From contig JAIWNE010000103.1 in NCBI GenBank assembly GCA_025331445.1, positions 56,183-120,182 of the forward strand: DNA of 64,000 nt, given 5' to 3'. A program made the translations under genes and the position numbers. The DNA is from Blakeslea trispora (Eukaryota > Mucoromycota > Mucoromycetes > Mucorales > Choanephoraceae). Positions 20,735 through 30,857 of this stretch are shown piece by piece (within the stretch, counting starts at the first letter, position 1; each line of letters starts with the position of its first letter). Under the pieces are notes generated by a model. It saw only the letters and a list, made by a program, of their open reading frames with translations, was not told the origin of the DNA and did not search any database.

Positions 20735-22785
20735 TTATAAATTAGTGTTGCTATTCATACTGTCAATTCTAGGTCTCTTTTGATTAGTATAAAGGTACCA
20801 TTCTTGCTGCTGCTGTGTTGGCAAAGCACTGGGTTGCGCTAATTGGGGTATAATATTGAGTTGGGAATACAGAGCTTGTTCTTGTGGTTGTGGCAATGAT
20901 ACAGATGGTTGTGATGATGTTTGCATAATGGCTGCAACTGCATTGTTGTTGTTATTGTCACTATTGAAAGTCTGTGATGGGACAAACGTTAAGTTTGCAG
21001 TATTATCATCTATACAGCTGGGTTTCTTCTTTTTATCTTCATCTTCGTCTTCAATCAAAGTCAGTTGTGGTGTCATTATACTGCTATCAAGTAATGTATT
21101 GTTTAACGAATAATTCTGTTGCAGCAAATGAAGTTGTTGCTGATGTTGTCTTTGCACAACTAAATGTGCACAATATCTTTCCAACAAGCTTCCGAGCGAT
21201 CCTTGATTGAACGGTTTAGGCAAGACATCTGTCATGCCGCTCATGAAATATTGCTGAATAGCTTGATCTGTTGTATTTGAAGTCATTGAAATGATGGGTG
21301 TCCAGGTATCGTATTGACGAATATTTCGAGTAGCTGACATACCGTCCAATTTTGGCATCATAATGTCCTTTGATGTCGAGTTTAGCAACAGGAAGCATTA
21401 TTTGGTCAATAGGCAAAAGAACTTACCATCAATACTAGATCGTACTTTCCACTTCCAAGCTTCTTTACGGCTTCCATACCGTCAACAGCTACATCAATTG
21501 TACAACCAGCAATCTGAAGTAGCCGAGTAGACAATCTTCGAAAGATAGAGTCATCATCCACTAATAAAACACGAGGTGGTACTGTCCACCCTAATTGTAT
21601 ACGCTTTCTTTTTCGGCTAATAGGCGCTGATCCATTGACAATAGGCACAATTGAGTTGTTGTTGTTACCATTGTTATCGACAGCATTACTGCCATTGTTA
21701 TTTACTTGTTGTAGTTGTTGTGGCTGAGGAGAAGATTGGTCCATTTGAGTGTCTACAGTCATGGTTCGGTTCATTGTGATGGGTGCTGCTGAATTAAGTG
21801 GAGTGGTACCATTCGTTACTGTCTCTGCCAATCGATCAAGCTGCATTTCGCCTGTGTTAGCAGCATGATTATATGCTTGGACCACTTTCTCTAACTCGTC
21901 GGCGTTTTTATTGTTTTGCTGCTTTACAAACGCTACAATCTCACGCATAACTGTGTCTTGTTCTTCCATGCTCTTTCTAAACCCCTGAATACTGTCCAAG
22001 ACAACATTGTATTTTTTATCAAATCCTTTGATTTTGTCTGTCATTTTCTTCTGTGTCTCTTTCAGTTGGGTGATTTCAGTTTGAAGGGTATTGGTAAGTG
22101 TTCTAAGTTCTTCAGTAACACTAGCGCTTGCTGAATCTAAGCGACCAGGTGTACTAGCTGATGGTGTAGATACGGCACTCTGTCCAGCTGTTTGGGACGA
22201 TTTTCCTGTCGGCTTTCTCTATAGAAACGATTTGCTTAGTTTGTTTGAAATAAGAATAGGTTGAGCTTTTTTTTTTCTTACTTTGATTTCTTCCAACAAT
22301 TCTCTTCGGTTGTATTTGAAGTTAGGATGCTGAAACTCCCATGCCTAAAGAGAGAAAATTCGTTTAGTTTTCTTTTTCTTTTTGAAGCCTGTGTTTCAAA
22401 GACCAAAGCCTTTTTTTTTTTTCTTTACCTGATCTCCATATATGCGTTGCCCATCTTCTGGCATCCTTAGTTTATGAAAGTCATATTTGTTTAACTGTCG
22501 GACAAAACTAGCAAAGTTGGAATGCTTAAAATGTTTTGGAAGAATATGGCGAGCAAACTCATTTGGATCCTTGACAACAAATGTGTTTCCATCGATTCCC
22601 CATGAAAACACTTGCGGGTATGTGTTTTCTTCCAACATACTATGGCACTATAAGTGTACGTTTTTTTTTTTGAAATAACAACTGTGGCTTTACCTAAACA
22701 GCTTCTTTACAAATTCAGGTATGTTGTTAGAATTTGGTAGATTTGACTGATGATTATCATTTATGGCAGGCGAAGAGCTTAGCAT
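20735..22785 (-). CDS. SKN7: SKN7-like HSF-domain response regulator
   Basis: Five exons give 596 aa in one frame: 22694-22785, 22429-22639, 22282-22344, 21427-22218 and 20735-21367. An HSF-type DNA-binding domain covers about residues 20-122 ([52 protein letters not shown]). A coiled coil follows at about 150-200, then a Gln/Asn-rich linker and a CheY-type receiver at about 315-440. Receiver residues visible are VLLVDDDS (acidic pocket), [14 protein letters not shown] (phospho-acceptor Asp, across an intron), MTSN (Thr/Ser) and LPKPF (Lys). The C-terminus is Gln-rich. HSF plus receiver in one chain is diagnostic of Skn7/Prr1, the output of the fungal histidine phosphorelay in oxidative and cell-wall stress. 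The short linker before the last exon uses acceptor ATCAAAG. Confidence 0.95.
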
Positions 22786-22817
22786 AGTTATGTGGTTTAG
22801 ATACTGTAAAAAGCGAA

Positions 22818-22854
22818 CAGAAAAAAAAGAAAGAAAGAAAGAAAGAAAGAAAGG
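22818..22854 (-). repeat. (TTTC)n tract in 5' leader of SKN7-like gene
   Basis: Written as (GAAA)n on the plus strand, about seven units lie 35-70 nt ahead of the SKN7-like start and read as TTTC on its sense strand, as at 2581-2604 ahead of the C2H2 gene. Confidence 0.8.
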
Positions 22855-23179
22855 GAAGTGTAACAAGTTAGTATTCCTTTTGAAGGATTTTAAAATCTAT
22901 TTTTGGATAAACCGATGATTTAAACACCGCGCTGGTCCTTCAGTCCTGGAAATAGAGTCTTTACTAACATTTCTCTCGCTTACAAACTCAAGGAAAGGAG
23001 CAATCTCAAAGACTGGTTGATGCTTATCTGATTGTATCATACATCTAACTTGGCTGCTTTTTTTCTTTTCTCAACTCAATAAAGAACAAAATTGAGAGAG
23101 AAAAGCACACAAGTGAATTGTAAGCTAAAAACAAAAAAAAACGCTCTTTTTCATTGTTCCAGATTCAATGCTTAATCTA

Positions 23180-24063
23180 GAGTGCATCTATTTTATAATC
23201 AGAATTTTTTGAGAAACGGACATTTTCGAGAATTACAAACTCCGAACCCAAATAAATAAATTTAAAGTCAGAAATGGTTTTCATTGGTTAATTCCGAGCT
23301 TTCGGTGAGACTTGTGGAGCTTGGAGAATTGCTCCACAAGAGCAAAGGCCTCTTGAACATTGTTGCCTTGGGCGTAGGAGAAGCTCTTGTTGTAGTATCT
23401 CCTAATCGTCAAGGGAGCTTCTCCAACTGGGTCGACACTGTCCAAGAAACGATCAATGTTGCCATTAAGACCTTCAAAAGAATAGTCGCATTCTTGGCGA
23501 GCTTCTCTTTTGGCTGCACCCCAGTACCGTTCAATCCAATTACATTCACAATAGTACTTGGGGGTACAGCTCGAAAATAATGCCCTTGGCTTCTATGACT
23601 TCTGCAAGGATAGACTTTTGATTGGCAAATTCTGGTTGCTGCTCCAAGTCCTTTGATTTGTCTCAATCTTTGCTTTTGCTTTGAAATTTTTGGCATTTTA
23701 AGTGTAATTAGATGAAAAGCTGTTTATTCTGTCAAGTCACCAAAAGCAAACATTAAGATGGTCTTCTGTACTACACTATGACTACAGTCGCCGCTTGAAA
23801 TAAAGCAATATTATTGGCTGATATAGTGAAATTAAGAGGACATATTCTTGCCTCCCTGCTTAAGATACTCATCTTTGAAGACATTTCACTTTTTAAAAAA
23901 TCAAGTTTTTGTAACTTTTCGTCCACCATCTTGTAGAGAGTCACATTTTGAACAGAATAGTGTCAACAGGAACGAAAAAAAGTCAAGTCCCCACTTCCCT
24001 ATACGTTTCTAAAAAAGTCAAAAAAAATTGCAAAAAATTTCGGACCATAAAATAGATGCACTC
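23180..24063 (-). mobile_element. deleted DNA transposon with TIRs and TA target duplication
   Basis: The ends match as inverted repeats: GAGTGCATCTATTTTAT at 23180-23196 and its complement at 24047-24063, with weaker similarity continuing inward (AATTTTTT). TA lies immediately outside both ends (23178-23179, 24064-24065), the Tc1/mariner-type target duplication. On the minus strand, 23640-23290 encodes a transposase C-terminus (CECNWIERYWGAAKREARQE, CDYSFEGLN) with one extra C in a CCCCC run at about 23547 breaking the frame. An upstream scrap reads LEQQPEFANQKSILAEV. The catalytic core is missing, so this 884-bp copy is an internal-deletion derivative that could only move with help in trans. 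Confidence 0.85.
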
Positions 24064-24065
24064 TA

Positions 24066-27000
24066 GCCTTTAGTACGGCTTTTGAAAATCAAAACTCTAC
24101 TTGTGTTGATTAGAAGGTAAGCGTTGATTCCATCAAGTCCCAAGTCCTCGATTTTTGTTAGCTTTTTTATTTTTTCGAAAAGGATGCTTGGAGACAACCA
24201 AATTCCTAAAAAAGGGATAGTCTATACTAGTCTTTGGTCCCAGAATTGTGCTTGTTACCCTATTTTTTCCTTATGCGCTTAAGGATAGATGCAGTTTCGT
24301 TTGTAGAGATAGATTGTGAATCAAATTAACTACTAAATTGAGAACTGTAAGTTGAGGTACAAAATAAGCTAGATTCGATGAAATACAAAAACATAACAAC
24401 TGAAGCCGTGCGAGCGTATACTCACTAGGCACAGGCAGAAAGACAGAGAGTCCTCCATCCAAAAAAAAAAAAAAAAAAAAAAGAATGCCTTTCTTGAAAA
24501 TTTACTATCCCAAAGCGGCTTTACAAAGGTAATTTCCAACATAATAGCAAATAAATTAATTTTGTAACTTTTTTTTTTTTTCAAATTAAGTCAAGGGTAA
24601 TCTTGATAAGAGTTAATAAAGCAAGCGCCATTTTGTCCCATTCGCCTCTAATCCAAGAGCCTTTGATTGAGGTGACTCTTGTGTCTCCATAGTGTGTGCA
24701 CTGAGACCGGGAAAAGTAAGAAAAAAAAACTAATGACGAACGAAATCAAGAATTGACAGCAATTGAAGGGCTCGTCCCCTAGACAAAAAAAGGTAGCGCC
24801 GATCAATTCCTTATGCACGATTAGGAGAACATAGGCAAAATTTTCCGACAGACAAGTGTAACTTTAGCGGTTATCTGATCTCAACAAACAAAAAGTGAAA
24901 TAAAAAAAAAAAAAGACATACGCCATTTCCAGAAAAAGATTTGCCAACTGAGACTTGAGAAATATGATTGTTTTGCTCCCATTTTCTTGTTACTCCATAC
25001 CAGTAAAAAAAAAACAATAACATGTGCAATTGGTCTTTGAGTACAAGGTCAAAAATGGAGAGGAGGGTGGGCCATCAAATTTATCATGTTGATGTCCAAG
25101 TTAACAATTCAAGTGTTGAGAAACTCGGGTGCAAGACAAGGCATATAGGTTCACATGGTCTTTTTTTTTTTTTTTTTTAGTCGAGGCTGTTTCCCGCAAT
25201 CGCTTTTGAACGTTTTGACACCTTTCCGCAAGTATATCAAAAGTCTTTGTGGATCGCCGCAATCAAGTTATCAATACAGCACTTGAAATATTAGAGCTCC
25301 TATAAGTCTTAGGAAATGCTTGAGTATTGAGTAAAACTATGTATTGCAACGGGAAACCTTTCATTGCTTAAAGTTTTTATCCCCTCCAAGCTAAAGAAAA
25401 GAGAGAGAAATCTTCTAGTGTAGTTTCATTGTTATTGCTTAAGCAACTTCAGGTAGCAATCAGTCCAACTTTGTTTTGATCACCTTTACATAATGAAGTT
25501 GCTATTTGATTTGTCATCTAGCCTTTATGAGATATTTTCTTGAAGCATTGTCTTCAAGTAGCTGGCCTGAACTTCATTCTATAAGTTAATGTTATACATT
25601 TGAAGCATATAAGCAAAATACAAATAGTTTGATATTATTTCAGTATTGCACTTTATTTACAGCTTGCCCACTTAAGATATTATAAGCCGAGTTGCTTTGG
25701 AGAGCTCCAAGTGAAGTTTTGAACCAATCAGTTGGTTTCTAATGCTTTTGGAAATGATACAATTACAATTTATATAGGAATGATTCATCTGTATCTTCTC
25801 AAAAATTTCTTATGGCCTCAAGTCTGAAGGCATGTTATCCAGTAGTAAGAAAAAAAAAGGGGGGAGCCTTCAGCTGAATGCGATATCAAGAGATTGACAA
25901 AAAATGAAATTGTTTGATTCAAGCGTCAAAAACTTTTGAGAATTTATGACAGTGGTAGTGTATCTTTTTTTTTTTTTTACCTCCCACTACAAATGTTGGA
26001 TTTTTGTATGCAGCTTTTACAACATTAATCAGACTCTTTTTCTACATTACTTTATATTAACCTGGCATGATGCCTCTTCGTTTCTTTTTTGCTTTTTTAC
26101 ATTTGTTTTAGGGTCATTTAATACACTGTATACATTATGAAACAAACAGCAACGTTTATATCGTGTTATTTCTTTTTATCTCTTGGCTATATGCTTACTA
26201 TACCTTGTCTTCTTCTTGTGTTGATTCTTTTCCTTCCTATTGATAGTATATTGGTTATAAGTTTGCTATTGTTGTTATCACAAGAAGTGTTCAGTACCTT
26301 TGGTCTTGTCCTGTATTGAATGATACCCCTTTTTCTTTGGACAACCTTGTTGATGACTTCACCTGATAATCATTTGATGGATCAAGCTAGTACAATGAAT
26401 GATTTGAATAAAAATCAGTAATACGTACTTTTTTTTTTTAGTATGACCTGTTAATGAGGTCTCAACATTGATTCTTCCAAGCTTGGGCCTAGCAAAAGAG
26501 GAGGCGATACTTGAGGGCAACCATCATAAACACAGAGTCAGTTGATTGAGAAAAGAAATAAACTAAAGCGCCTGTATCTTAATGATCAGTATTACCTTCT
26601 TCTTAAAAGAAAAGTCGCATTCATATGACTTTTTTTTTTTTGGTGAAAGATTTCTCATTGTGAAGACTTTTGGGTAGCCTATTGTAAGTCGGTTCTTAGA
26701 TCAATTTTACAACTTTGAAGCGTTCTAAATCTCAGGACAATTAGCTTCCACATAAATTGCTATTTTGTTATCAAATTTAGGGAGGTGCTGGCGAATAACC
26801 ATGACTTGAACAGATTTCGGATTTGCTAACATTCTGTAGAGAACTGATTGACACATACTTCCGACGATAGCAGCTGATCAGTGATACTAAGATCGAGGTA
26901 ATGACCCTTTCAACAAGATGATTTCTTATATTCTCAACTTCTATATTTACTTGGACAAGTGTAAGAATCAGCAGAAAGGGCTTTGTTGAAATAGAAATAT

Positions 27001-27303
27001 TGGCTCATACTCCTTCTTGCCCAATTCGATCTTAGTTGAAGCGTTTTACCTTTCCGTGCATATAATCTAATTTCCTTAGAAATCATGTGATTTGGAGCTG
27101 TGTCTTAGTGCCTGATTTTTATGGTATTGTCTATAGCTCTGTTGTTGTTTCCTTCTATGGTTACAGATGCCATTGATATCGGTCTTATACAAGGCAGACA
27201 AGGAAAGAAAGAAAAAAGCAATCTTGTTTGACAAAACATAAATGCGGTGATCAATGATTTTCTTGCATATGCAGCATGAAATTATATCATGATTTGTTCT
27301 TTT

Positions 27304-27336
<33 letters not shown>

Positions 27337-29130
27337 CACTCTCCTCTTGAGCACTTTTCATGTCAGCCACATCTTAAATCTTATGGGGTATGTTTAGTGA
27401 AAACGAAATTCATTGAGCTACAGCTTCCTGAAACAAAGTCTAGTCTCTTCTTAGTCATCGCTACACTCTCAAATGAGTTTGCAAAGTCTAATCTGTAGGT
27501 ATGAGAATCCATATACCTGAGCAGCCTCTCTTGATTGCCCTCTTGACAAATCTATTTCAGTAATGGAATGCATAGGTAATCCTTACTTCTCAGGAGCCAT
27601 TGAAGTAAAAATAGAATCTGATTGTGACTTTGTTGAACTTGTTGCCGAATGCATAAATCTCCTCAAGTATTGCCTAATCTCTTTATGAACTAAAGTCTAA
27701 GGTAGTGCTTAAAAAGTCCTTTATTACTAGAGTATCACGACAAGTAAGGAGAAAGCCTAGTGTATCTGAAATACTGAAACAATAGGGGGTCTTTTTTTTT
27801 TCTTACAAAGATTTTACAGGGCCTAGTGGCAATAAAAGTAAAAAGCCATATTGAAATGATGAAATGAATGCAAGCTATATTGATAAGAGTATGCATCTCC
27901 TTCAGCTCCACCTTTTTTCTTTAGTATGCTTTGAAAATAAGCTCAGAACTAAAAAGAGAGAAAAAAGGAGGTTGGGTATGGCTTGAAAAAGAAAATATTC
28001 TCAAGTAAATAGGCAAATCAGTGCTGTCTACTTGTTCATCCAGTAGCACTTGTAACAATTACAAGACTATCTCTGTTCTCTTTGCAAATCCCCTAATAAA
28101 ATTAAGAGAGGTACTATTCATTTTAGCTAAACATTTTAAAAGAAACAATGATTGCCGCCACCACAAAAAAAGAAAAACTTAAATGAGCTTATCACTATTT
28201 TATTGAGAAAATGACTACAAGTATTTACAATCGAAGTAGGTATAGAGATATAAATCTGAGTGCAGACAATCAAGACATGAATAAGAATAGACTCTCTTCA
28301 ATGCAATGCTGAGAGTAAGGTAGAACCTAAACAGACTTTCCTTGATTTGAATGTGTTAGCTTGGTACATTTCAACAGATATCTTATTTCTTAAAAGCTCC
28401 TCTGTGGAAAGGGCCACAATTAGCACTAAGCAAGAGGGACATTTTTCTTTATTATATGGCGAGTTGAGCATCGTATATAAGAACGCTTGAAGACTTTATT
28501 TCCTGGCAAATACTAACTCATCAGCCAGCTGTTGTTTTAGGCACTGAATGAAGTGGTTCCATTTCAACACCTCTCACTTGCAATAGCTTGTCATTTATTG
28601 ACTAATGGAGGATTTTAAGTCCAGAATGCATGCCATGAATGTATTGTCTTGAAGATATGAAAACAAGCAGTAAAAAAGAATTCTTTCTTCAGCAATTGCG
28701 ATTGTAGCTCTGTGAATGCAAAATATATTGTTTTTTAAGGTTCGGAAAGGTGCCCAGTGTCTCTTTGTTCGCATTTCTCGTTATTTCTAACAAAGGCATA
28801 GAATGCTTCACTTTCACCTTTTAAACAATGGACAGTCGGACATCCATTTCGGCATGAACTATGTACATTCAAACTGTTACATGAAGATCCAGCTATGTGT
28901 CCTTCTGTTTGCTTCCTCCTATTCTAAGCAGTAATCAGTACTATTGCTTTCATAGGCATTCATGATTGTGCTTGAATAGATCATACGAATATAGAGTTCT
29001 TCTTTTCTTGCCAGAGCCATTCATAATAGATATAACAGTCACAAGTACGTCATCATTGAAGTATCATATGTGTTCTGTCTTCTTTTTTTTTTTGGTAAAA
29101 ACTTAGAGAATTTTAAAAAAAAAATGAAGC
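24066..29130. other. 5-kb gene-poor region
   Basis: No open frame here has convincing composition, start context and splice signals. There are long homopolymers (22 A at about 24462-24483, 31 A at 27305-27335). A few hydrophobic short ORFs, such as the plus-strand ones at 25946-26319, are explained by T-rich DNA. It may hold old transposon sequence, but nothing recognisable was seen. Confidence 0.5.
27305..27335. repeat. 31-nt poly-A tract
   Basis: An uninterrupted run of 31 A. No gene-like sequence is recognisable upstream, so it is not obviously a retroposed poly-A tail. Confidence 0.9.
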
Positions 29131-29172
29131 TTTTGCTTGAAAGTTGGTCTTATTAAGCGATCTGCATACAAC

Positions 29173-29728
29173 ATGCCCAAGATCAGAACCTCAAGAACGA
29201 AGCGCCCCCCTGAAGGGTTTGACGAAATAGAGCCTACTCTTGAAGAGTTTTCAAGAAAGATGAGAGAAGGTAATGGCAATAAACAGCGCTGTGCACATAC
29301 AATGATTGATTCTCTATTTATTGTAGTCGAGAACGAGTCTCACGAAGGCAAGCGTATTGTGGAGAGCTCTTGGCCTGTTTTCCGTATACACCACCAACGC
29401 TCACGTTATATATATGACTTGTTTTACAAGAGAAAATTAATCTCACGCGAATTGTACGATTATTTGCTCAAAAACAAGTATGCTGACGCCAATCTGATTG
29501 CAAAATGGAAAAAGGTAAATAGAATATGATGTATCATCTGGGAACCCCTCAGACTCATTCATTTAATAGCCTGGATTCGAAAAACTATGCTGCCTGAGAT
29601 GCATTCAGCCCAAGGATACCAATTTTGGTACAACATGTATCTGTAGAGTTCCAAAAGAAAAGTTAGAAGAAGGAAAAATGATCGAATGCGTTCATTGCGG
29701 TTGTAGAGGTTGCGCAAGTGGTGATTAA
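29173..29728 (+). CDS. BUD31: BUD31/G10 spliceosome-associated protein
   Basis: Three exons, 29173-29269, 29327-29514 and 29570-29728, give 147 aa, close to the usual 144. The start is the ATG beginning [20 protein letters not shown]. Highly conserved parts follow: [37 protein letters not shown]. The Cys-rich end is [20 protein letters not shown] then [13 protein letters not shown], where cysteines bind zinc. BUD31 is a core component of activated spliceosomes and helps define the catalytic RNA geometry. The first intron is 57 nt, a multiple of three without a stop, so the unspliced frame stays open; removing it restores the family's spacing between MRE and the HEGKR block. Confidence 0.95.
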
Positions 29729-30145
29729 AATGTGTCAGGTAGAAATAGCGTGTGTAAACAAGGAAGTTACCGTAGAAACAAAGGAAAGACAAGAATAATA
29801 AAAAAAAAAGGGTTTTCCATGGCAACAAATATCCGAATAAGAAAACGAAGATCTTCAAATCATAGCTGCTTTTTCTTTGTCTAATTTAGAGTTTTCTGAG
29901 TCGGCTTTAAAAAAAAATAGAAAAAAAGAAAGAGGGAATAAGAATGTTCTCAAATTTCCAGCCTTATGTGCTTCGAATCAAGGATGAATCCAAGGCTTCC
30001 TATGCATAACTTTGGATCCTTTTTAATATGTACCCCCCTCCTTTTATTTTATCTGCTTTCACTCATCCTTTTTATTGTATAAATAGATCTCTTTTTTCTT
30101 CTTTTTTTTTTTCTTCTTCTTCTATTATCATTTCTTATACTAATC
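29729..30145. promoter_or_regulatory. intergenic and pyrimidine-rich leader before the short calcineurin-like gene
   Basis: The final 80 nt are a CT/T-rich tract followed by ATCATTTCTTATACTAATC just before the ATG, like leaders of other genes here. Upstream DNA has no sequence for a calcineurin phosphatase domain in any frame. Confidence 0.45.
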
Positions 30146-30468
30146 ATGTCTCTTGCTATCATCAACAATAACACTATGGACGAGTTTTCATTAAACGGTC
30201 AAGCTTCATTAGACTCTCACCGTAGACAAATCATAAAAAGAAAGGTACTTGCTATTGGAAAGATGTCAAGATCCTATACTGTCCTGAAAGAACATCCTCA
30301 ACTTGTGCAACAACTGAAGGCCCTTAGCAATGGTCGATTACCTGTTGGTACTTTGGCTTCTGGTGAAAAGGGTATTCGAGAAGGTATATGTGCGCGCCAA
30401 TAAATGATGACACATATTGTTCCCTTTTTTTCTCCTTTTGTCTAAAAAAAGAAGCATCTACTTGTTAG
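30146..30468 (+). CDS. stand-alone calcineurin A-like calmodulin-binding protein
   Basis: An ATG-initiated frame with donor GTATAT at 30384 and acceptor AAAAAAAG before 30452 gives about 84 aa (30146-30383 and 30452-30468); unspliced it would end at 30403 with 85 aa. After 25 unfamiliar residues, the rest closely follows the region of calcineurin A that lies C-terminal to the phosphatase domain. It reads RRQIIKRKVLAIGKMSRSYT, VLKEHPQLVQQLKAL, then GRLPVGTLASGEKGIRE. In calcineurin A the first segment is the calmodulin-binding helix. No phosphatase or calcineurin-B-binding sequence is present upstream, and the flanking genes are unrelated. It may bind calmodulin or compete with calcineurin, or it may be a gene fragment. 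A pyrimidine-rich leader and good start context favour expression. The comparison is from memory of the family. Confidence 0.7.
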
Positions 30469-30857
30469 CCATCATTCAAAAGACAATGAGCTATGAACTA
30501 TCAAAACTGAAGGAACAAAAAGACCTTGCACCAAATTTATATCATCACCAACCAACACCCAACATTAAAATGGGATCAAGAGAGGGTCAAGTCTAAAACA
30601 ATCAAAAAAAAATATCTGTATATACATTTTCATTAGCACATTTACTTCATATATTCGCTTCTTTTTTTTTTATTCTTTTCAGTCTATTTATTCCAATTGT
30701 TAAACACCAATAAAGCCTAAACATTTCGATCAAACAGTATCACACTGAATGCACATTTCTCCCCTGAAAGTAATATGACAAACCAAAATGCTTTATTTGT
30801 TATGTGAGAGATGGAAATAAATAAACAATTATGATGAAAATGTACAAATTGAAAAAA
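30469..30857. other. intergenic between convergent genes
   Basis: AT-rich 3' flanks of the short calcineurin-like gene (+) and EAF1-like gene (-), with AATAAA-like poly(A) signals on either strand. No further gene is seen. Confidence 0.5.

Noticed and set aside
25946..26319. Two adjacent plus-strand ORFs resembling membrane segments
   Set aside because: T-rich sequence gives Phe/Leu runs; no leader, introns or conserved motif.
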